Positions 10,545 to 23,800 of a DNA stretch of 64,000 bases are shown here, piece by piece. Source of the stretch: Microcebus murinus (taxonomy: Eukaryota > Chordata > Mammalia > Primates > Cheirogaleidae). The DNA lies in assembly GCF_040939455.1 (NCBI RefSeq), contig NC_134136.1, forward strand, positions 100,490,014 to 100,554,013. Reading direction: 5' to 3'. The notes beneath the pieces were generated by a model. The model searched no databases. It was not told the origin of the DNA and saw only the letters and a list, made by a program, of their open reading frames with translations. A program made the translations under genes and the position numbers. Numbering within the stretch: the stretch's first letter is position 1; each line of letters begins with the position of its first letter.

Positions 10545-12734
10545 CAGACAGTAATATTCAAGGAAAATAAACATAGCCAAATCTGTGATTGAGCTGTCTC
10601 AGACAGGGTTTCAGTATTTGTATAGGCTAATCTACTTTTATTTCACTCTTAGTCCTTTAGCCATCACAACTGAATATCTGGAGTACCTATCAGGGCCCCT
10701 CATTTTTGTTGTCCATAACCTCAGTTGTTGTCCTTTGGTCTATATAATACCACTAGAAGATCGGATTGTCTTCTCATCCTCCTAATCATTGCTTTCTGCT
10801 TGGATTCTTATTGATTATGAACTTAAAAATGACTCAAAAGTTAAAGCTGCATGATATTTGAGGCTCACTTCTCTGGGATTCTTTCTCCCTGATATCTTGA
10901 CCCCTTCGGTCTTCACCACCCTGGTATTTCTCCGATGTCTTCAGACAGATCTTGAGATGTTTCAGGTTTTCCATATTTATTATAGTTACTCTGAAAAATA
11001 ATATAACTGATCACCCTCAGGGATAAGCAAGAATTTCTTTTTTGCATGTAAGATGAAACTTTACTCAGAGATAAAGGACATGGTATTTATATCTCATATT
11101 TACTTCCATTCAAAGTTCTAAACAATAGTATGGCAAATTGAGGACTGATAATCAGATCTTGAATGACTCCTCAGGCAAAATATGTATATTCCTTATGTTT
11201 GTGGAAAATTAAAATTATTATTATGAAACAAACACCATTTTAAAATTAGCTTACATAAATGTTAAATTAGAGCCATTTTAGTACAGTAATTAAAATTGCA
11301 TAGAATGGATGGTTTTAGGAGGCTTAATTTATATTTCGTTATCTGTTAGCTTTTGGCATATAAAAATGTTAGTATTTTGCTGAATATTTTTACTACTAAA
11401 TGCTAAAATATTTTATAAATTATCTCAAGGCATTATTTTTATATTTTGCCTTATATACATGCTTGATTTGAAAGATCTATTAATTTCATGGTTTTGTAGA
11501 AGGAGAAACAAACCAAACACCAAAGGAAATGAGGAAGAAATGGTGTAATAATATATAGCTTGATAAATATAACTAATCGAAAAGAAAAAATAAAATATAT
11601 TTTGAAGCTCAAAGACAATGATTTTTGTAGGTATATTTTATTTTGAGATACCTATTCAGTCTTCCTAACATTAAGTCCTCTTATTTAAGTTCATCCTCTA
11701 TAATTCTACCAGATTGATCACTTAAAACTTCTAATTTTGTATTCAAATGACTCTCATTTTCCTGGTGAATAAACACTCATTCCTCAGCCCCACATACAAA
11801 TAATTTTCTTCATAGTATGATTCCCTATCTATATCTGTAAGCCACCCTCCTACCATTTTACCTAAAAATCCTATGTTCTAACTCCCTCCAATTTTCTATA
11901 TAATGCTGCTGCTTCTTCCTTGATTATCCTTGCCTTATCCTTCACCTAGAAACCTCTTACTCATTTATAAGACACAAGACATACATCACCTTACCTAATT
12001 CTCCCAAGAAAAGTCAGTTATCCTCCTCTCTTTTATTTATTTCCATGGAACTTTGTATAAATTAGAGTGATATAATTTAGATTACTAATATTTGTTAGCA
12101 TTTCCTATGTGGCAAAGTCAGTGGTGAATGATTTGCATAACAATCACAGTACTTACAATGTTATCTTATGATAGATTTATATTTTCTGCTTCACTAGATT
12201 ATCATGAGTTTTTGTGTTATTTCCTATGCATGCACAGTGAGGAGAGAGACAAATTAAGAAACACAAAGACAGACATATTAATTCCAGAATATATGTGCCA
12301 AGATTTTAATTTTTAATCTCTATGATAGTATTAAAAATCATATTTTCTTTAAAAAAAAGCTTTCTTCCCTGGACATACATCATTTATTTTTAAAAAAACA
12401 TCTAAGCAGGAACCCAATGGATTTCAAAAATCAGACTGCTCTAAGGAAAGACTATAATATCAGTGATTTTGACATTAGTGTGAATTTACATCAACTTGTA
12501 ACAGTCTTTAGCAACAGACAGCCTTATCTCTTATAATAAAACTAAAGGCTTTGACCCTTTTAGAAGAGTTTTGAGTATCAGTAAGCAAGTGGGCTTTTGT
12601 TGTGTAGTCTGTATTGATAGTTAGAGTATCTGTAGAGTCTGTATCTGTGTTGATAGTTAGAGACTCCTTGTAACTCATATGATTATATTTTTACTCTTCT
12701 ATATATCAAATTCCTTGTGGACATATATAGTATT
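10545..12734. other. No gene recognised; AT-rich, possibly old L1 5' sequence at the left
   Basis: 10545-10990 is slightly GC-richer and may belong to the L1 at 9490. 11000-12734 shows no recognisable repeat, splice-flanked frame or RNA gene. An imperfect duplication of about 30 bases (GTCTGTAT...TGATAGTTAGAG) lies at 12603-12663. Confidence 0.6.
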
Positions 12735-13305
12735 TGATGTCATTTAAAAATGTTTATCAACACACAATATTCATACTTATTTATGGGTCACATGTGATAT
12801 TTTGATACACACATAGAATATGTAATGATCAAGCTAGGGTATTTAGGATGTCCCTCACCTTGAGAATCATTTATCATTTCTTTATGTTGGTAACATTTCA
12901 CATCCTTTCTTCTATTTTTGAAATACATAATACATTGTTGTTAACTATAGTCACCCTACTGTCCCATCAATCAAACACTAGAACATATTCCTTCTATCTA
13001 ACTGTATGTTTTTACCCATTAACCAATCTTTCTTTATGCCCTCCTCCCGAAACCTTTCCTGGCTTCTGGTATCTATTATATATTTCTACTCTCTACCTCC
13101 ATGAAATCAAATTTTTAGCTCCTACATATGAGTGAGATATGTGTTTTTCTGTGCCTGGCTTATTTCACTTAACATAATGACCTCCGGTTTCATCCATGTT
13201 GTTGCAAATGACAGGATTTCATTCTTTTATGGTTGAATAATAGTCCAGTTTGTATATATATCACATTTTTTCTTTATCTATTCACCCATTGATGGAAAGT
13301 TGATG
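12735..13305 (-). mobile_element. L1 3' end (L1MA/L1PB-like), minus strand
   Basis: Reversed 3' UTR and ORF2 tail: GATATTTTGATACACACATA, then TATTTCACTTAACATAATGA near 13161, then CACCCATTGATGG near 13285, where it is cut. The order and wording match the plus-strand copy at 6541-7350 in reverse. Confidence 0.85.
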
Positions 13306-15345
13306 GAAAGAGTAAGAAAGAGATGCCTCATGGTCCACATTCCCACTGAGGACTCCTGCAATCCTAGCAATGGGAGAGCCACTCAACCCTCTCAGACTCT
13401 GAGACTAGTATAGGGAGCTGCCTAGAATCTGTGTGATGGCATTGTTCCAGAAAAACACAGCGTTCATGTTGGGTTCTACACACCCCCAGAGACCCAAGCA
13501 TCTGCAGCACAGTGCTATTTTGAGAGCCTAACTCCCACCAGACTGTATCTTGCCCTGGGGCCCAACAACCCCTATATCTTTTACTTCATTTTGGTTTTTC
13601 CACTTGTGACTAGAATCCATTTTAAGAACAGTGCTGACCAAATTATCCAATCATTACCTATTTTGTATCTAGATGTTTTATGACTTGAAATTATTCCTTA
13701 AGTATCCTCCTCTTTTTCTTTCTTTCTTTTTTTTTCTTTTTTTTTTTTTGGTATTTTAACTCTTGGTAGAGCTATGCATAACTTTCAAATTCTGTAAGAC
13801 CCTCATAACTCTAATTATTTAACTTAGCCAGAAATACACTTTAGTGCATTATCAAAAGATATTCTGAAACATGACATTTGCATATATTTGTCACTATGTT
13901 ATTTGTGAGAGGTAATTTATGAATGTCATTTGAAGTCATTAAATTCAGTGGTCATAGGAATATAGCTTCAAAATTTAAAGAGAGCAGATTTTGAAACACA
14001 GAATCAATTGAGTTAGGGCATATTAATATGCATAACACAGCAAACTATAGACAATTCAGCTGTCCTGAGCAGTTTGCTATGTACAATTGTTAAAATTTAA
14101 AAAGGAAGTGAACTAGTTGGTTGATCATTTAAGTGACTTGGTTAGACACTTTACTGACATATGCTTACATTGTTTTTTTAAGGAAAACTATGCAACCAAA
14201 CGTGTATATAGGAATTAGAAATGTGAAAACCTTTCTTCATTATGGTTAGAGAGCAGTATAGCAATGTAGATAGCATAGGTATGAATGAAAATGTTTAAAG
14301 GCAGAGATAGTTTATTTATATATGCTGTAGATACAAGGAATACAAACTCAAAGACTCAGACCTTCCCCTTTGTTCCTCACTGAAGCTCAGTGAGACATAC
14401 AGAATCTAGACAGTGAGACATACAGAAATAAAAAGTTGTAAATGATCTAAGAAGTACTATGATAAAGGCATACAAGTTAAACAAAAGCAACAGAGAGTAT
14501 GGCCTCCTAAATCATTCTGAGTGAGGCTTCCAGACTTCATAGCCAGAGGCTGGAACTCTTTTATGATTTTGATTTTGTTTGATTATAAAATTATGAAAGC
14601 ATTGTATATAAGAGAAATATGGAAGATACAGAAAGGAAAAATAAGAAAATACAAATTACTCATGATTTTACCACCCGAAGACACATATTTGTATTAGTTT
14701 TAAATATTTCCTTGCATATATTCCACATGCATTCAAAATGGTTGTGTTCTTGTGTGTATAATCATGCATCTTTAAAAAAATCAACTTTAAAATAGAAAAT
14801 AAACAAGTAAAGAAGAAAATATCAGTTAGCAATACTTATTACACAGAGAATTAAATCATGGTGAAGTGACTGAAAGTCACTGAGTAGATTTTTAGATTGG
14901 GTAGTCAAGGAAAACTCTCTATGAAGGTTCTATCCTACCTTAAAATGTATGGCAAGCACTGTAATTAGTTGCACAAAAAGCAGGTAAAAATCAGTGGAAG
15001 CTAAGGAAACAATAGGGAACAGACCTCCTGGCAGGATCAAGCTTGTCATGTTTGAGGAACAGGAACAAAAGATGGCGTGGCTGAATCATACTGCCAGGTT
15101 TGAGAGTAGTAAGAGATGAGATTGGAGAAATAAGTGGAGACAAGATCATGTATGGCCTTGTATTCAGAGATAGGGAGTTCTGTAAATGGGCAAGGCTGGA
15201 AGCGTAACACTTCCATAGCCAATGTAGTAGCGCTCTATGAATGAGAGGTAAGAAGTGGTAAGAAGCAGGCTTTGATAGCTATGGATATGAATGAGAGGTA
15301 AGAAGTGGTGAGTCCAGGGGAAATTTTCACATTAGAGGCTTCAAA
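13306..15345. other. No gene recognised; GC-richer patch then AT-rich DNA
   Basis: 13320-13570 is GC-richer and may be part of an old L1 5' end, but I cannot name it. 13711-13750 is a CTTT-rich pyrimidine tract. A 16-17 base direct repeat (CAGTGAGACATACAGAA) lies at 14388-14427. A 23-base direct repeat (ATGAATGAGAGGTAAGAAGT and on) lies at 15237-15259 and 15287-15309. I see no frame or RNA gene. Confidence 0.55.
13711..13750. repeat. Pyrimidine-rich (CTTT)n tract
   Basis: A run of T with scattered C, low complexity. It has no target duplication or A-tail partner that would mark it as a retrotransposon end. Confidence 0.8.
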
Positions 15346-15751
15346 ATTTACTGATGGTCTCATCATATAAAAACTTGATTTAAGATGGATTAGAGACATA
15401 TAAGGCATGAAACCATAAAAATTCTAGAAGAAAATATTGGAAAAACTCTTCTAGACATAGGCCTAGGCAAAGAATTTATGACTAAGACTACAAAGACAAA
15501 TATAGTAACAACAAAAATAAATAAACGAGACAATTAAATTAAAAAGCTTCTACACAGCAAAGGAAATAATCAACAGAATAAACAGGCAACCTAGAGAATA
15601 GAAGAAAGTATTCACAAGCTATACATCTGACAAAGGACTACTATCCAGAATCTACAAATAACTCAAATAATAAACAAGAAAAAATCAAACAACCCCATCA
15701 AAAAAATGAGCAAAAGACCTGAACAGATTTTTTTGAAAAGGAGATAAACAA

Positions 15752-16003
15752 ATGACCAATAAACATATGAAAAAATGTTCAACATCACTAATCATCAGGG
15801 AAATGCAAATTAAAACCACAATGAGATACTACTTTACCCATGTCAGGATGGCTATTATTAAAAAGTCAAAAAACAACAGATTCTGGCATGAATGTGGTGA
15901 AAAAGAACACTTATACACCATGGTAGGACTGCAAACTAGTACAACCCCTATGAAAAATAGTATGAAGATTCCTCAAAGAACCAAAAGTAGACCTATTATT
16001 TGA
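15752..16003 (+). pseudogene. L1 ORF2p C-terminal fragment
   Basis: An 83-codon open frame with the ORF2p words [20 protein letters not shown] and MRIAII-like text ([12 protein letters not shown]). The Cys-rich motif is damaged: the CxxxC region reads [13 protein letters not shown]. It is followed by a frame change and stops, so it is non-functional. Confidence 0.85.
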
Positions 16004-16163
16004 TCCAGCAATCCCACTACTGGGTATCTATCCAAAGGAAAATAAATAATTTTATCAAAAAGTCACCTTCACTGGAATGTTTATCACAGCACAATCCACA
16101 ATCCCAAAGACACGAAATAAACATAAGTGCCTATCAATTAGTGAGTGGATAAAGAAAATGTGA

Positions 16164-16185
16164 GATATATATATATATATATATA
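16164..16185. repeat. (AT)n microsatellite
   Basis: About eleven AT units expanded inside the L1 ORF2 tail, at the place where other L1 copies have GTGGTATATATAC. Confidence 0.9.
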
Positions 16186-16625
16186 GTATGGAGTATTACT
16201 CAGCCATAAAAGAGGAATGAAATAATGTCTTTTGCAGCAACTTGGAGGAAACTGGAGTCCATTATCCTAAGTGAAGTATCTCAGGAGTAGAAAAACAGAC
16301 ACCACATGCTCCTGCTAATAAGTGGGAGCTAAGCAATGAGTACACATGGACACAAAGAGATATAAAGGACATTAGAAACTAAGAAAGGTGCAAAATGAAA
16401 GGGAAGTGAGGGATAACTTACCTATCAGGTATAATGAACACTGTCTAGGTGACAGGCAAACTGAAAGCCCTGACTTTAGTATTATACATTGTGTCCATGT
16501 AACAAAAACATGTATACCCCCTTAATATTTTGAAATTAAATAAAAAAGATTTACTGATGGTTTAGTTTTGGAAAATTAAGGAAAAGGAGAAATCTAGTGT
16601 TACTCCTAAGTTTTGATTTAAAGTA

Positions 16626-17270
16626 AAGTCATGTACCACATAACAATGTTTGGGTCAATGATGGACCATATATACAATAGTGTTCCCATAAGAGTAAAAT
16701 GGAGCTGAAAAATTCCTACTACCTATTGATGTTGTAGCCATTATAACATCATAGCACAAAGTATTACTGATATTTTTGTGGTGATGCTAGTGTTAATTTA
16801 TTATTGAAGAAAGAAAATATTTTTAATAAAGTTTTTGTAGCCTAAGCCTACAATGTTTATAAAGTCTGCAGCAGTGTACAGTAATGTCCTAAGCCTTCAC
16901 ATTCACTCACCACTTATTGACTCACTCAGAGTAACTTCCAGTCTTGCAAGCTTCATTCATAGTAAGTGCCCATTACAGGTATACTATTTTTATCTTTTAT
17001 GCCATATTTTTACTGTACCTATTCTATGTTTAGGTATGCTTACATATACAAATATGTTCCATTTTGTTGCAGTTGCCTACTGTATTCATTACAGTAGCAT
17101 GCTACACAGGTTGGTAGCCTAAGAGCAACAGGTTATACCATATAGCCTAGGTGTGTAGTAGGCTATACCATCTTGGGTTGTGTAAGTACACTCTATAATG
17201 TTTGCATGACAAAATCACCTAACGATGCATATCTCTGAACATATCCCTGTTGTTAAATGATGCATGACTA
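16626..17270 (+). mobile_element. Tigger-type (TcMar) DNA transposon, internally deleted, at a TA target
   Basis: The ends are AGTCATGTACCACATAACAA and, at the right, TTGTTAAATGATGCATGACT. They form an imperfect terminal inverted repeat and are flanked by TA at 16624-16625 and 17271-17272. The sequence corresponds in reverse to the longer copy at 30703-31922, with a central part missing. I place it in the Tigger3/MER6/MER7 group from memory of the consensus; the subfamily is uncertain. No coding frame. Confidence 0.85.
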
Positions 17271-17272
17271 TA

Positions 17273-17911
17273 CATGGATGATAGTTTAGGATGACCTACT
17301 CACCTGGAATGCCTTAGACTTTCCCAGTTGTATCACTGAAAATCTGGTGTCCCAGGAAAATCCTTAGTGCTAGGCAATTGGGACAACTGTTTAAACTAAA
17401 TATAATTTAATGTGGTGCAGTTTTTAATGTTGTAAGAGGAGACAGAATCAACAGTTATATTTTGGTGTTTTGAAGTTTAAGATGACTTTACATATCAGAG
17501 TTGAAGGGGGAGCATTGAGACTGGAATAAAAATAATGAAGTACCATTTAAATAATGTCAGAAAACAAAATCATGGAGGGAAGAATCTAGTTCAAATATCT
17601 TGTATTTCCATTGTTAAATATTGCTGCAAACATTGCATAATTATTATCTGCTTAAGAAATTGAGATGTATATTGTTAACTTATGGATGTTTATATAACAA
17701 CTACACTGCTTCCAGCACAATCTATTCAAGTAGCTGAATTGTTTTTGAATTACTCAAAACATTTCTATGTAAACCAAGTGCTAATAACATAAGATTCAGA
17801 GTGCCATAGTTAAAAAAATTCTGTATGTTTATTTGCATAAAACCTTACATATTCATTAAATGTCAAAATGTTCAAGACTCTTTCTTAGTTATAGCTATTT
17901 TCCTCTAAATC
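17273..17911. other. No gene or repeat recognised
   Basis: AT-rich single-copy-looking DNA between a Tigger element and a composite L1. It ends in the left copy of that L1's target-site duplication (17912-17929). Confidence 0.6.
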
Positions 17912-17929
17912 CTTTATGGTTTGTCTTTA

Positions 17930-18878
17930 TTTTTTTCAAATTATTTATTGTGGTTATTCTTTTTTATATAATTTCATCATATTATGGGGGTACAAATGTT
18001 GTTAAGGTTACATATATTGTCCTTGACACCCCCCCAAGTCAGAGCTTCAAGCGTGTCCATCCTCCAGGTGGTGCGTATCGCACTCATTATGTAAGTATAC
18101 ACCCATCCTCTCCTCCCCTCTCCCACCTGCCTGACACTGGATAAATTTTTTTTGACATTTTGGTTACATTTTATATCTTTGCCTCTCCCTAGGAGGGGTA
18201 TGCCCTTCCTTTCTGCAATGCTCACCACATCCCTAAGATGTGGGTCTACTCCCCCCACCCCCGAATCCTTCTCCAAAGAAGACAGAATAATGGCCAGCAA
18301 ACATATAAAAATTGCTCAATATCGCTAATCATCAGAGAAATGCAAATCAAAACCACAATGAGATACCACCTAACCCCAGTGAGAATGGCCTGTATCAAGA
18401 AATCCCAAAACAACAAATGATGGCAAGGATGTAGAGAGAAAGGAACACTCTTACACTGCTGGTGGGACTGCAAATTAGTGCAACATTTGTGGAAAAGAAT
18501 TTGGAGATACTTCAAACAGCTAGAAATAGAAATACCATTGGACCCAGCAATAGCATCATTAGGCATCTACCCAAAAGCGCATAAGACATTCCATTATAAA
18601 GACATCTGCACCCGAATGTTTATGGCAGCACAATTCACTATTGCATGGTCATGGAAACAACCCAAGTGCCCATCAATTTATGAGTGGATAATTAAAATTT
18701 GGTATATGTTCACAATGGAATATTACTCAATTCTAAGAAACGACAGTGAGCTAGTACTGCTTATACTATCCTGGATTAAGCTTAAGCCCATTATCCAAAG
18801 TGAGGTGACACAAGATCAGGAAAATGGGCTCCACATATACTCGCCATCAAATTGGTACTGACTGATTAAAACTATGGT
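17930..18878 (-). mobile_element. Composite lemur-type L1 with internal inversion and 18-bp target-site duplication
   Basis: CTTTATGGTTTGTCTTTA is repeated exactly at 17912-17929 and 18879-18896. Inside, 17975-18145 is a reversed lemur L1 3' UTR. 18146-18265 is a second, diverged reversed L1 3' UTR (starts TTTTGACATTTTGGTTACAT). 18266-18870 is the ORF2 C-terminus in plus orientation. A minus-strand L1 whose 5' part is inverted (twin priming) explains most of it. The doubled 3' UTR needs a second event. Confidence 0.85.
18238..18861 (+). pseudogene. L1 ORF2p C-terminus, two frames
   Basis: The first frame (18238-18420) gives [20 protein letters not shown]. The second (18478-18861, 127 codons) runs from WKRIWRYFKQ through IPLDPAIASLGIYPKAHKTF to the native ORF2 end LHIYSPSNWY and its stop. 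The frames are offset, so the Cys-rich motif between them is interrupted. This is the inverted 5' segment of the composite insertion at 17930-18878. It ends just after the ORF2 stop codon. Confidence 0.85.
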
Positions 18879-20448
18879 CTTTATGGTTTGTCTTTAATGT
18901 TTTCTGATTTTTTGTTTCTCAAAGTCTTCAAGCACTTTGGATGTCAGTTGAAATAATTTATTTGAGGTAGAAAACTGAAGTAAGGCCTACTATATGTTTA
19001 GTTTCAACCACTGATTAAGTACTCTAAATATGAAAGAGGTATGGACAAGGTATAGGGGAAAAATGAACTACGGATTTTGTGGTAGCAAAATGCTTCCAAG
19101 AGAAAATTTTGTCTTTTGGTATCTTGTTACACTGACATTTGTTTTGCTTATTGAAGAACAGAGAAACAAAAATGTGGGAAGTATTTGGAAGCTTTAGAGT
19201 CATAGGGTATAGATGAACATTCTGTCTGAATTGATATACATGCATGCATTCATATTTAAGAACTTCTACATATATAAGCATTCAGCCTGTTGCATCTAGA
19301 TCCTTAGTAGACATGTTTAATCATGTTAATCATTGTGTTTGAAGGACACACTTATTCATAATTTCATTGGTAAATATGCTCCTCATTGGTGAGATTAGAA
19401 GGATTCCAAAAATTTCGAGCCCAAAATATTTCCCCCTGCCCAGTCCTTCAGCTGAACCTATTATTTTTAACACAATTATATACATGGATTATTTTTGCAG
19501 TCATTGAAGACTTGTAAAAGCTAAATACTTACTAATGTGGACAACACATTAATGAGTCATTATTAGCATATTATCTAAAAATTTTCAGTTTATCTAGAGG
19601 GATTTGAATAGTTAGAACATAGAATGGGTATCATTTTGTTAGATACAGAAATCAGGAAAATACAACTTCACAAAGTCCTTGATCCTCAGAGAAATAAAAG
19701 CTTGAATATCATATTAGAGTGGGGTGTGCTAGTCACTGAGAACAACAAGAAAGCACTGAAACACAGCTTTCTCCAGGACATGCCTGCTTATGGAAAGACA
19801 AATAATGTGGAGACTACCACAGGATCATATGTTAGGGTGTTATTTACGTTAGGAAGTTATCATATCAACAGATTAAGCATGTCATTTATCTCCTAACCTC
19901 TTTCCTAATATGGGATCTAGCATATATTGCTGAAGTCTTTTTGGGGTTCTGATCCCAAGCAAAGATAGAGCAATAGTAAGATGGTAAGATGGGGAAAAGA
20001 TGCTATTAGTGTAACAATAATTGGTGTTATATTATTAAATTATCAGTTCTACCAAGAAAACTGTTTATGAATATTTTTCATTATACCATTTCAGTTCATC
20101 CCTGCCTACTGCACTCAGAATCTGAAGCCCCTTACCCCAGTGTGGGCAATCAGATTTAAGCAAGATATTGACAGACAAAAGAAGCTAGACTTGTCAGGAT
20201 GGAAGGGATCTGAGAAGACTTGAGGAACAATAGTAAAGTAGAGGGAGTGAAACCACTGGGTTATCCATTCATCCATGAGGATTCATCTGGATGGTAGGAA
20301 GAGATACAGGGAATAAAGTAAACAATGGTTCTGAGTTATGTATGAGCTTAATCATCAAAGAAAAAAAAAGTTTGCTTTCAAGCAATAGTAACTCTTCCCA
20401 TGAAATCCCATATATATGCATATGTACATATATATCTATCCTTCATGT

Positions 20449-20471
20449 ATGTGTGTGTGTATATATATATT
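20449..20471. repeat. (TG)n(TA)n microsatellite
   Basis: GTGTGTGTGT running directly into ATATATATAT. Confidence 0.9.
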
Positions 20472-20781
20472 TAGTAGATTTTTAAAAATATGTTCAACTT
20501 TTCAACTTTTTCATTTTAGAGATGAAAAACTGAGATTTGCAAAATTTAAGAGACCTGCTAATGATTACTAGTTAGTTAAATTTACATCTTTCAAGAACTG
20601 ATATCATTTCCATATATGCTACAGGGTTTTTGTTGCCATCCTTCAGAAAGCTAACTACAGCAGAAGGGAGAAGCTTTCTGAGGAAGCTGAAATCACTGAA
20701 AACACTATCCAAATCTTACACAAATTTCTAGCCTCTATTATGCTTGGACATATTATTTCAGAGTAGATGGCCCCCTAATCA

Positions 20782-20804
20782 ACATCATCATCATCATCAT
20801 CTTC
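20782..20804. repeat. (CAT)n short tandem repeat
   Basis: Six consecutive ATC/CAT triplets followed by CTTC. Confidence 0.85.
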
Positions 20805-23800
20805 AAAGATTTAGGAAAATTGCTTAGGGTATTTCATAGAATGGCTTGTTTCACACAAAGATGCTTAAAGAATTTTCTTCTGAAAAGAAAAAATCTGAAA
20901 GTGTACAGAATGATTTTATATAAAGGGAAATGAGACAATGAGACTCACTCTGTCCTTGTCAGTGCCTATTCCAATTACATAGATTTGTGTGAATCTAGCA
21001 GCAGGGTAGATACTCTGTATTCACTATTTGCTTGGATATTTCATTTTAAAGGGATAGCCTATTTGAATTCCTAATGTGAATAAAAGCCAACTCAATGACA
21101 GGACAGCTCTTCATTGTATGTAAGGTTCATGTTCCATTTAACAATGTTTGTCTTTGAGCAACAACACAACAAACATTTCCTTTATTAGGGAGATTTGCCT
21201 GCATTTTGTCTACTAGTATCAAAACGGGTCAAGCATATAATAAAGTTAAATAAGATAATTGTGAACAGGGGAAATAGGCAACAACTGGAAAATATGTACT
21301 AAAATATTTAATTGACTAAGAGTGGAAATAAAAAGTGAGCAAAGGTCAATTATGTGCTAGGCAATGAAAATGAAGCATGCAAAAAAGGTAACAGATTGTG
21401 TTTACTTTAAGAATATTTGGCCAAAAATCAAAGAGGTGTGTTCATACACATAACAACATCTTTACTCTTTAAGACAGGAAAGTAAATGCTGTATACAAAT
21501 GCAAAAACAAAAATAAACAAACCAAAGAAAATAAAAAGGACATCCTACTTTGGTTTCATAGGAATGAATTCTAGTCTAGTTTTGATTCAGATGAATTTAA
21601 AGTTAGGTTAAAAAGATTATTTTTCATTGCTTAAGTCAATTTTGGAAATTTGTAGTTGTAGTGTAAGCCAGGCTTGCATTTTACTCATTATAGAAATGGA
21701 TTGTGTAATGGCCATACTATGTTTTTATGCTGAACAAAACAAAGTCATTCTGATTTATTTGAGGGCTGAGGCTAAGCAATTATTGAGTATTTTCTCCTCC
21801 CTACTTCTCCTCCTCCTCCTCTTTCTTCTTCCATGCCTTTGACTAGAGAGTGAAAACTGTGGGACAAATATCTATCAAAGTCATCCCTCAACTCCTTAGA
21901 AACAATTTATCAATTTGTGTCTGTGTTACAAATTCAGTACTTACTTTATATATAAAACTGGGCATTTTCTATTTAAATGTATCCTTCAAAAGATGGAAAC
22001 TACTTGAGGGCAAGAACTTTGTGTCAAATTTTTTTGTAATTCTCCTATACTTGTTACACAGTGAGAGATCCCACCAGCTTGTCCTTTGTTACTATCAGTG
22101 AAATTAACAGTGAAATTAAAACTCAGTGCCACAGTGCTAATAATATTTCCCCCTTTGTATGCACAGCATACATGGGGAACAATTTATCTTATATTATCAG
22201 CATAAAGTATTATACACTAGTAACAATCCAGAAATATTTCACATTCTGTGAATTTAAAACATTTAAACAATTTGATGCTAGCAATCCTAATCTAGAAGCA
22301 GAAAGCTAAATCTTAAATTGTCTGGGTCAGTACCCACAGAAGTTTTGCTAACTTTCCTCCAAAAACCAAATAATCTTTAGGTCACAGGAGATCAATTTTA
22401 AAAGTGATAAAACAATGGTTGTTGAAAGAGGCTACCAGAAGATGTCATGACTTTATTTTCCCCATGACAAAATGTGAAGACAAGTCTTCAGTACCCCTCT
22501 TGACCACCAACCAGCATGGAACTAAACAATTAAACCTGTCAGAAAAAAAGATCTGCTATATTTTAAGATACAGTTTCATGCATTGTTTTACTTTCTCTCT
22601 GGCTACTTACAGGAGCTTTAAAAACGGCCAGGAAATATGTACCCTGGGAACCAAACTCAAACTGCAAACTCAGCTTCCAATTCTCTCAATGAGCCTGGGA
22701 TTTAGCTTGAGTGACAGTGGAATCCCCAGCCAGCCAATTAGAGTGTGGTTGAAATGGAGGAAGGCTGAGAGATGCAAGAAACAAAGCCATGCTAGAATGT
22801 ATGGGTGGGTGAGGATTGTTGGGAAATGCACTGCAGCTGGCAGAAGTGATTAGGTTTGATTTAAATTGAGTTTTCTAACACTCGTACTAGAGCAGGGAGC
22901 AGCAAGATTTACATGGAATGGATGGGCTTTTTCTGAACAGTAGCTGCCATAAAAGCAGAGTCAGAAATGAGCATGATGCAAACCATTGTGAAGGGCTCAT
23001 TAGCTACATTTCACTTTTACGACATTCTGTAAATGGCTTCCCATATATTAATAGCTTTTACCTGGGTTTCTTGCAACCTGAAATCTGTGTTTCTGTAAGT
23101 AGTGAATGTGCCTTTTTATAATTGGTCTGAGAGAAAAAGTTTATTTTTCAGACAGTTAATATTTTTGAGAATTTGTGCAGTTTATAAATAACTAAATATC
23201 AATACTAAAACCTCAGATATTGTATTTTTTCCAAATTGGCTACTGCTTTTAGGATTTTTTTCCTGCCACAGTTTATAAAATCAGACATGGCTGATTTAGG
23301 GGAATTTTGTCCTTGGGTAAATAGAAAGAAAAAGTTTGTTATCCTTTTGCATTATAAGTATTGAGTCAATAACTATATGGGCAGACATTTGATTTTTAGT
23401 TAAGTAGTTCATATTCCTATCTTAGTATCTTACAAGGCACATGCCTCCTCTGCTTTTTATAAGCAGCTTTTTCAGGTGGCATGTAGGAAGTGTGACTTCT
23501 CTTAAATGTTTGTCTGATAGATGTTTCAGTAATAAATCCAACTGTTTTCATTTAACTTATAAAGATGCTATTTTTCCCTAGAAATTATTATTAACATTTA
23601 CTGTTCTCTTTAATGATCTAAGTAGCAGTCCTCTTCTATATCTATAGAAACTGTGATATTTAAACTGGAAAGCATTGTACACAGCTAACATACTTTCTAT
23701 TTATAGAGAGAGAATGTAATGTAGTTTCTATATTTGACAAGATAAACTGCTAATATTTTTAAAGCCTCTTTAAAGTGTCTTATTAGAAAGTTTTAAAATA

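Larger units (their letters stand above)
15359..16548 (+). mobile_element. 5'-truncated L1 with perfect 13-bp target-site duplication
   Basis: Plus-strand L1 3' end: the ORF2 C-terminal half, a 3' UTR and an AAATTAAATAAAAAA tail. ATTTACTGATGGT is repeated exactly at 15346-15358 and 16549-16561, which fixes both ends. The C-rich lemur 3' UTR is absent and the 3' UTR is of the older primate type. An (AT)n run lies at 16164-16185 within the ORF2 tail. Confidence 0.95.

Noticed and set aside
22404..22853. 149-codon plus-strand frame as a possible gene
   Set aside because: No domain, signal peptide or family resemblance, no clear initiation or splice context, and composition like the non-coding surroundings.
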